Shown in pieces: positions 59,921 through 64,000 of a stretch of DNA of 64,000 bases. The position numbers were made by a program, and so were the translations under genes. Each line of letters opens with the position of its first letter. The first letter of the stretch is position 1. The DNA comes from Lentzea albida (GTDB lineage Bacteria; Actinomycetota; Actinomycetes; Mycobacteriales; Pseudonocardiaceae): assembly GCF_900111005.1 (NCBI RefSeq), contig NZ_FOFV01000001.1:124001-188000 (forward strand). The letters are read 5' to 3'. The notes beneath the pieces were generated by a model. That model did not search any database. It was not told the origin of the DNA and saw only the letters and a program-made list of their open reading frames with translations.

Positions 59921-60107
59921 GGTGTCCCCCGTGGGCTCGTTGTTTCTGATGGGCGAAACGCTACGTTGCGTTCACTGTGTCGGCCAACGAGTTTGTTGCG
60001 CACGATGGCGATATATGCAGTTCAAAAGCGCATTATCATTGCAACGAGCTGTAGATCTAATGCAACGCACGTTGCAATGATGTGCAGCTGAACGCTATGC
60101 TCCGCGC
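59921..60107. promoter_or_regulatory. divergent control region with CGTTGCA dyads
   Basis: Between the S9 peptidase and its divergent regulator. A dyad TGCAACG-CA-CGTTGCA lies at 60061-60076, and half-sites TTGCAACG (60039-60046), CGTTGCG (about 59964-59970) and GTTGCG (about 59993-59998) surround it. The dyad is 20 bases from the regulator's predicted -10 element TATGCT (60096-60101), which is six bases before the ATG. This layout suggests autoregulation and control of the peptidase gene. Confidence 0.65.
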
Positions 60108-60830
60108 ATGCCAGGAGGTCGACTCACCCAGCAGGAACGCCGCCAGATCGCCATCGGCCTGGCCGACGGCCTCGCGTACGCGGAGATCGCGAGGAGCCTC
60201 GACCGGCCCACCTCGACGGTCACGCGCGAGGTCATGCGCAACGGAGGTCCGGCCGGCTACAAGCCCGACATCGCCCAACTGGCCACCGAACGCCGTTCGC
60301 AGCGGCGCAAGCAGGCCGCCCCGAAGGGCAGGCAGGTCCCGCCCCGCGCCGACGGACGCGATCCCGAGGCCGTGCGGGAGTTCGAGGACGTGTTCTCGGA
60401 GATCTTCATCGGCCAGGGCCTGCCGAAGATGACGGCGAGGGCGCTCGCGAGCCTCTACGCCACCGACTCCGGCAGCCTCACCGCGGCGGAACTGGTGGCG
60501 CACCTGCAGGTCAGCCCGGCCTCGGTCTCGAAAGCCATGGCGTACCTGGAAAGTCAGGGCCTGATCGGCCGCGTGCGCGACGAACGCCGCCGCGAGCGCT
60601 ACGTCGTCGACGACGGCGACATCTGGTACCAGTCGATGATCGCCAGCGCCGCCGGCACGACCAAGCTCGCCGAGGCGGCGCGCCACGGCGTCAGCGGCCT
60701 CGGCCCGGGCACACCCGCGGCCGTCCGGCTGGAGAACATCGCGCGGTTCCTCGACTTCGTGAGCGAGGCGATCGTGCGCGCGGCAGAGCAGTCACGGGCG
60801 ATCCTGCACTCGGGGCCCTCGAAGGACTAG
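60108..60830 (+). CDS. transcription regulator with IS30-like HTH and MarR/GbsR-type domain
   Basis: A 240-residue DNA-binding protein with two parts. GRLTQQERRQIAIGLADGLAYAEIARSLDRPTSTVTREVMRNGGPAGYKP (1-52) is a homeodomain-like HTH as found in IS30 transposases, though no catalytic domain follows. Residues 100-200 hold a winged helix, LPKMTARALASLYATDSGSLTAAELVAHLQVSPASVSKAMAYLESQGLIGRVRDERRRERYVV, of the GbsR/MarR kind. A helical C-terminus follows. ATG start, leaderless layout. The adjacent dyads are likely its operator. The ligand is unknown. Confidence 0.87.
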   Translation: MPGGRLTQQERRQIAIGLADGLAYAEIARSLDRPTSTVTREVMRNGGPAGYKPDIAQLATERRSQRRKQAAPKGRQVPPRADGRDPEAVREFEDVFSEIFIGQGLPKMTARALASLYATDSGSLTAAELVAHLQVSPASVSKAMAYLESQGLIGRVRDERRRERYVVDDGDIWYQSMIASAAGTTKLAEAARHGVSGLGPGTPAAVRLENIARFLDFVSEAIVRAAEQSRAILHSGPSKD

Positions 60831-62011
60831 ACGCGCACCCCCACGGCCACGCCCTGCCCGACGCCCACGCACGCCGCGGCGATGCCGACGCCGCCACCAC
60901 GAGCCCGCAGGTGGCGGCACAGGTCGATGATCACGCGCGGCATCGAGGCGCCGAGCGGGTGTCCGTAGGCGATCGCGCCGCCGTGGACGTTCACCTTCTC
61001 CTTGTCGATCTCGGGGAGGTGGTGCACCACCGACAGGACCATCGCGGCGAAGGCCTCGTTGATCTCCCACAGGTCGACCTGCTCGGCCTCGAGGTGCAGG
61101 CGCTTCAACAACTTCCGGATCGCCGAGACGGGCGCGACCGTGAACCGGTGCGGCTCCTCGCCGGTGGTCGCCGACCCGAGCACCTCGCCGAGCGGTTCGA
61201 TGCCCAGCTCCGACGCGATCGCTTCCGTGCCGAGCAGGGCAGCGACAGCGCCGTCGTTCAACGGCGACGCGTTGCCGGCCGTCACCGATCCTCCCTCCGA
61301 GAACGCGGGCTTCAGCTTCGAGAGCTTCTCGATGCTCGTGTCGGCGCGGACGTTCTCGTCGCGCCGGATCGCCGTCCCGTCCGGGAGTTGCACGGGGAAC
61401 GCGAAACCCTCGTGCACGCCCGCGCCCCACGCGGCGGAGGCACGGCGGTGCGAGCGGAGCGCGAAGTTGTCCATCTGCTCGCGCGTGAACCCCAGTTCCG
61501 TGGCGACGTTCTCGGCGGCCAGGCCCAGCGGCACGGTGTAGTGCTTGGGCATGCGCGGGTTCACGAGGCGCCAGCCGAGCGCCGTCGACACGGTCTCCAG
61601 CCGGTCCGGGAACGCCTTGTCGGGCCGCGCCGTCACGAACGGCGCCCGCGACATCCCCTCGACACCGCCGGCGACGATCAGGTCGGCGTCCCCGGTGATC
61701 AACGCGCGGGCGGCCTGGATGATCGACTCGCCGCCGGACGCGCACAGCCGGTTCAGCGTCGCGCCCGGGACGGAGACCGGCAGGCCGGCCAGCAGCGCGG
61801 CCATGCGGGCGACGTTGCGGTTGTCCTCGCCGGCGCCGTTCGCGTCGCCCAGCAGCACGTCGTCGATGCGCGCGAGGTCGAGCGACGGGTAGCGGCGCAG
61901 CAGGTCGACGATGGGCAGCGCCGCGAGGTCGTCCACGCGGATGCCGGAGAGCCCTCCCCGGTACCTGCCGAACGGTGTGCGGGCGGCGTCGATGATCAGT
62001 GCGCGTGCCAT
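60827..62011 (-). CDS. acetyl-CoA acyltransferase (thiolase)
   Basis: Thiolase, 394 residues; either degrades 3-ketoacyl-CoA or condenses two acetyl-CoA. The acyl-carrying Cys90 lies in LNRLCASGGESI, His in GGAIAYGHPLGAS and the second Cys in AACVGVGQGVAV, with NASPLNDGAVA in the loop domain, all as expected. Position beside no beta-oxidation partner gives no hint of direction; the PaaJ/FadA-type sequence (ARALIIDAARTPFGRYRGGLS) favours degradation. The ATG of MARALIID was chosen; another lies nine bases upstream. Convergent with the regulator gene by a four-base overlap. Confidence 0.92.
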   Translation of the reverse strand: MARALIIDAARTPFGRYRGGLSGIRVDDLAALPIVDLLRRYPSLDLARIDDVLLGDANGAGEDNRNVARMAALLAGLPVSVPGATLNRLCASGGESIIQAARALITGDADLIVAGGVEGMSRAPFVTARPDKAFPDRLETVSTALGWRLVNPRMPKHYTVPLGLAAENVATELGFTREQMDNFALRSHRRASAAWGAGVHEGFAFPVQLPDGTAIRRDENVRADTSIEKLSKLKPAFSEGGSVTAGNASPLNDGAVAALLGTEAIASELGIEPLGEVLGSATTGEEPHRFTVAPVSAIRKLLKRLHLEAEQVDLWEINEAFAAMVLSVVHHLPEIDKEKVNVHGGAIAYGHPLGASMPRVIIDLCRHLRARGGGVGIAAACVGVGQGVAVGVRV

Positions 62012-62030
62012 GGGACCCATCTTGCGACAC

Positions 62031-63758
62031 TCACGGCTTGAGCAAAAAAGGAACGTAGCCCGTTTCGGGGTGCACGTCTGAATCGGTGCTGAAGGCCTTG
62101 ACCTCGATCGCGTGCGCCCCGGCTCTCATCGCGCCCGTGTTCAGGGAGATCCGCCACCGGCCCGCCGCCGCGGGGCCGTCCGCGGTCGTCGGGACGGTCG
62201 CCACGTGGTTGCCGTCGAGCCTGATCTCGAACCCGGCGAGGCCCGCGACGGCCGCGTCGAGGGCGTTCACGCGGACCTCCAGCACCACGCGGCCGCGGTT
62301 GAACGCGGCGCCGTTCTCGATGGGCTGGCCGCTCGCGTCGAGGACCTCGGGGACCGGGTCGGCGAGCGTCGGCAGGGCGTCGACCAGGGGCGTGCCGGCC
62401 TGGCGTTGTGCGACGGGCTTCGAGCCGACCAACTCCACGTCGGTGTGGGTGACCTGGATGCGTTCCTGCGTGACCAGCTGGACGTTCACGTTGTCCGCGA
62501 AAGCCTCTTTCGGCAGGTCGGCGACGGCCGGGTACTCCGCGCCCGGCTTCCAGGGCGTGCCCTCGACGGCCGGTCGCAACGGCACCTCGACGCCGTTGAC
62601 CTCCACGGCGGTGACGGGCGGGCTCTCGCGCGACGGGATCAGGGCGATGCGCAGCTGACCTGCGGTGACGTCGGCGAGGGGGCGCGCGTCGGTGCCCGCC
62701 GGGCCGTCGACGCGCACCTGCGGCGTCGGACCCGCGGCCGGAGTGTCGGCCTTCGCGGTCCGGAAGCCGATCAGGTCGACGCCGGCGCGGATCCGGTCGC
62801 CCGCCAGCGCCGCGACGCCGACCAGGGCCGTCGCCTCGCGCCAGGCCGGCACGAACGGCGAGGTCGCGACGACGTCTCCGTTGCGTTCGACGCGCACGCC
62901 CTGAGGAGTCAGCACGATCTCCCAACGCACGGTCATCCCCGGCACCGCGGCGGGGATCGGCTTGACCGCGGTGCCGTCCGGGACGAGCTCGACGATCGAG
63001 TTGCCGGAGTTGTCGGTGGAGACCGTCGCGCGGACGGTGTTGGGCGGCACCGGCTCGCCCTGCACGCTGACCGGGCCCGGCACGAGGTCGAGCAGCAGCT
63101 TGCCGCCGGTGCCCGGGGCGTCGGTCTCGACCACGAGCCGGCTCTCGTCGTCGCCGCGGACGAACGGCGTGCGGGAGCGGAGCGTCACCGCGCGGGTGCC
63201 GCAGCTGCTGCTGATCACGAGCCGGTCGTGGTCGTCGCCGTCACCGCTGGTCGCGCGGGCGCAGTCAGTGCGCTTGGAGAGCCTCCAACGCTGGAGGTCG
63301 GGCTCGTCGGCGGAGTCGAACCGGTCGACGTAGGTGTAGGAGGCGTTGTCGGCGCGGGGAGTCGCCTTGGCCAGTGCCGGCTGGGAGCGCTGACCGAACG
63401 CGTCGACGGCGCGGATCTCGATCTGCTGCTCGCGGTCGTTCTCGAGGCCGTTGAGCTGGGTGCCGGGACGCGTGACGAGCTTCGACCGGTTGCCCCACCT
63501 CACCTCGAACGCGGGCGCGTCACCGGTCCAGCTGAGCCCGATCCGGTGGCTGCCGGGGGAGGCGACGACCTTCGACGGCGTGGCCGGACGACCCTGCGGG
63601 CCCGGCACGAGCACCTGCTCACCCGAGTACGCCTTGAGCTTCGTCGGCGGAGGGGGAGCCGTGGGCAGGTCGCTCCCGCCGGTGTCGCGCAGCACGATGA
63701 CGCCCGCCACCAGCGCGAGCCCCGCGACGACGAGGACGACCCGCTTCACAGCAGTCAC
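62031..63758 (-). CDS. membrane-anchored multi-domain beta-sandwich protein, function unknown
   Basis: A 575-residue exported or membrane-anchored protein. A single N-terminal membrane segment (VKRVVLVVAGLALVAGVIVL) and Pro-rich linker precede a fibronectin type III-like domain (about 45-140, SHRIGLSWTGDAPAFEVRW), a concanavalin-like domain starting YVDRFDSADEPDLQRW with a possible Cys pair (DCARATSG..SSCGT), and two further Ig-like parts. No catalytic motif was found. The GTG start at 63758 is tentative; another GTG lies nine bases downstream. The gene begins ten bases after the stop of a similar partial gene upstream. Confidence 0.7.
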   Translation of the reverse strand: MTAVKRVVLVVAGLALVAGVIVLRDTGGSDLPTAPPPPTKLKAYSGEQVLVPGPQGRPATPSKVVASPGSHRIGLSWTGDAPAFEVRWGNRSKLVTRPGTQLNGLENDREQQIEIRAVDAFGQRSQPALAKATPRADNASYTYVDRFDSADEPDLQRWRLSKRTDCARATSGDGDDHDRLVISSSCGTRAVTLRSRTPFVRGDDESRLVVETDAPGTGGKLLLDLVPGPVSVQGEPVPPNTVRATVSTDNSGNSIVELVPDGTAVKPIPAAVPGMTVRWEIVLTPQGVRVERNGDVVATSPFVPAWREATALVGVAALAGDRIRAGVDLIGFRTAKADTPAAGPTPQVRVDGPAGTDARPLADVTAGQLRIALIPSRESPPVTAVEVNGVEVPLRPAVEGTPWKPGAEYPAVADLPKEAFADNVNVQLVTQERIQVTHTDVELVGSKPVAQRQAGTPLVDALPTLADPVPEVLDASGQPIENGAAFNRGRVVLEVRVNALDAAVAGLAGFEIRLDGNHVATVPTTADGPAAAGRWRISLNTGAMRAGAHAIEVKAFSTDSDVHPETGYVPFLLKP

Positions 63759-63768
63759 GCTAAGGCGT

Positions 63769-64000
63769 TCACCCCAGCTGGAACACGGTTTCCGCGATAA
63801 CGGGTTCGCCACCGTCCGCCGGGAGGACGCTCAGCTTGAGCCGAGCGTGTGAAGACGAGGGCAATGCCTTGGCGTCGAGCCAGAACTCGTGCCTTCCGGG
63901 GACCGCGGAACCCTGTTCGTTCGTGGGCAGCGCCACGATCCGCTTGCCGTCGAGTTCGAGCTCGATGCCCTTGTGCCCGATTGCGTTTACCTCGGCCGTG
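63769..64000 (-). CDS. beta-sandwich protein, N-terminus beyond window (partial)
   Basis: The last 76 codons of a gene entering from the right edge. The peptide (AIGHKGIELELDGKRIVAL..GRHEFWLDAKALPSSS..LKLSVLPADGG..ETVFQLG) has an alternating strand pattern like an Ig-type or carbohydrate-binding domain. It ends ten bases before the start of the next gene, so the two are probably co-transcribed and may be functionally linked. Confidence 0.6.
   Translation of the reverse strand, partial: TAEVNAIGHKGIELELDGKRIVALPTNEQGSAVPGRHEFWLDAKALPSSSHARLKLSVLPADGGEPVIAETVFQLG

Noticed and set aside
60108-60260. Remnant of an IS30 transposase
   Set aside because: Only the HTH is similar; no DDE domain or inverted repeats follow, and the rest is an intact winged-helix regulator.

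Overview
The window is high-GC actinobacterial DNA. A Pseudonocardiales host (Lentzea, Saccharothrix, Amycolatopsis or a relative) is the best guess. Reasons: galactan genes in an arrangement recalling Mycobacterium tuberculosis Rv3777-Rv3783 and Rv3808c-Rv3809c, a PPE/EspG type VII secretion module, a chaplin-like surface protein, WhiJ-type XRE plus DUF397 regulators, LAxTG sorting signals, and many GTG or leaderless starts. The genus is inference. No rRNA, CRISPR array, transposase, integrase or phage gene was seen.

Layout. 0-5.1 kb: HAD phosphatase (partial), luciferase-like oxidoreductase, then glf and glfT2 of cell-wall galactan synthesis. 5.1-8.8 kb: an MmpS-like membrane protein and a complete sugar ABC importer. 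8.9-13 kb: one minus-strand run of bpa (proteasome activator), a coiled-coil methyltransferase, wzm, wzt and glfT1, which make and export lipid-linked galactan. 13-20 kb: a cysteine-desulfurase-like protein, a small methyltransferase, quinone oxidoreductase, GNAT, secreted M28 peptidase and a secreted TAP-type hydrolase. 20-32 kb: tRNA-Ser(UGA), MarR regulator, 5'-nucleotidase, a Pro-rich secreted protein, a chaplin-like wall protein, a YpfJ-type zinc metallopeptidase, a second M28 peptidase, a methyltransferase, a VOC/AraC pair and a 1044-residue duplicated surface protein ending in LAKTG. 32-39.4 kb: TauE/SafE transporter, HisC/Pat aminotransferase, dienelactone hydrolase, a PE-like/PPE/EspG trio with start-stop overlaps, and acetoacetyl-CoA ligase.

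39.5-44.6 kb: tRNA-Ser(GCU) and tRNA-Arg(ACG), followed by a visibly AT-richer six-gene island: a CMP-kinase-like protein and a HIT protein on the plus strand, converging on a minus-strand operon of a second HIT protein, a ThiL-like kinase, a two-TM GAF-like protein and a SAM methyltransferase. The mix suggests nucleotide-type small-molecule chemistry with a membrane sensor. It is the best candidate here for an undescribed system.

45-64 kb: methyltransferase, serine hydrolase, RNase Z, sugar epimerase, ATP-grasp protein, HEAT-like protein and a solitary C5-cytosine methyltransferase. Next come a thioester-domain (TQXA) wall protein, a BNR-4 exported protein, a small antitoxin-like protein, a glycolipid-binding-family protein, an XRE/DUF397 pair, an S9 peptidase divergent from a regulator with dyad operators, a thiolase, and two exported beta-sandwich proteins (the last one partial). 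Functions are family-level assignments read from the sequence; no database search was run.
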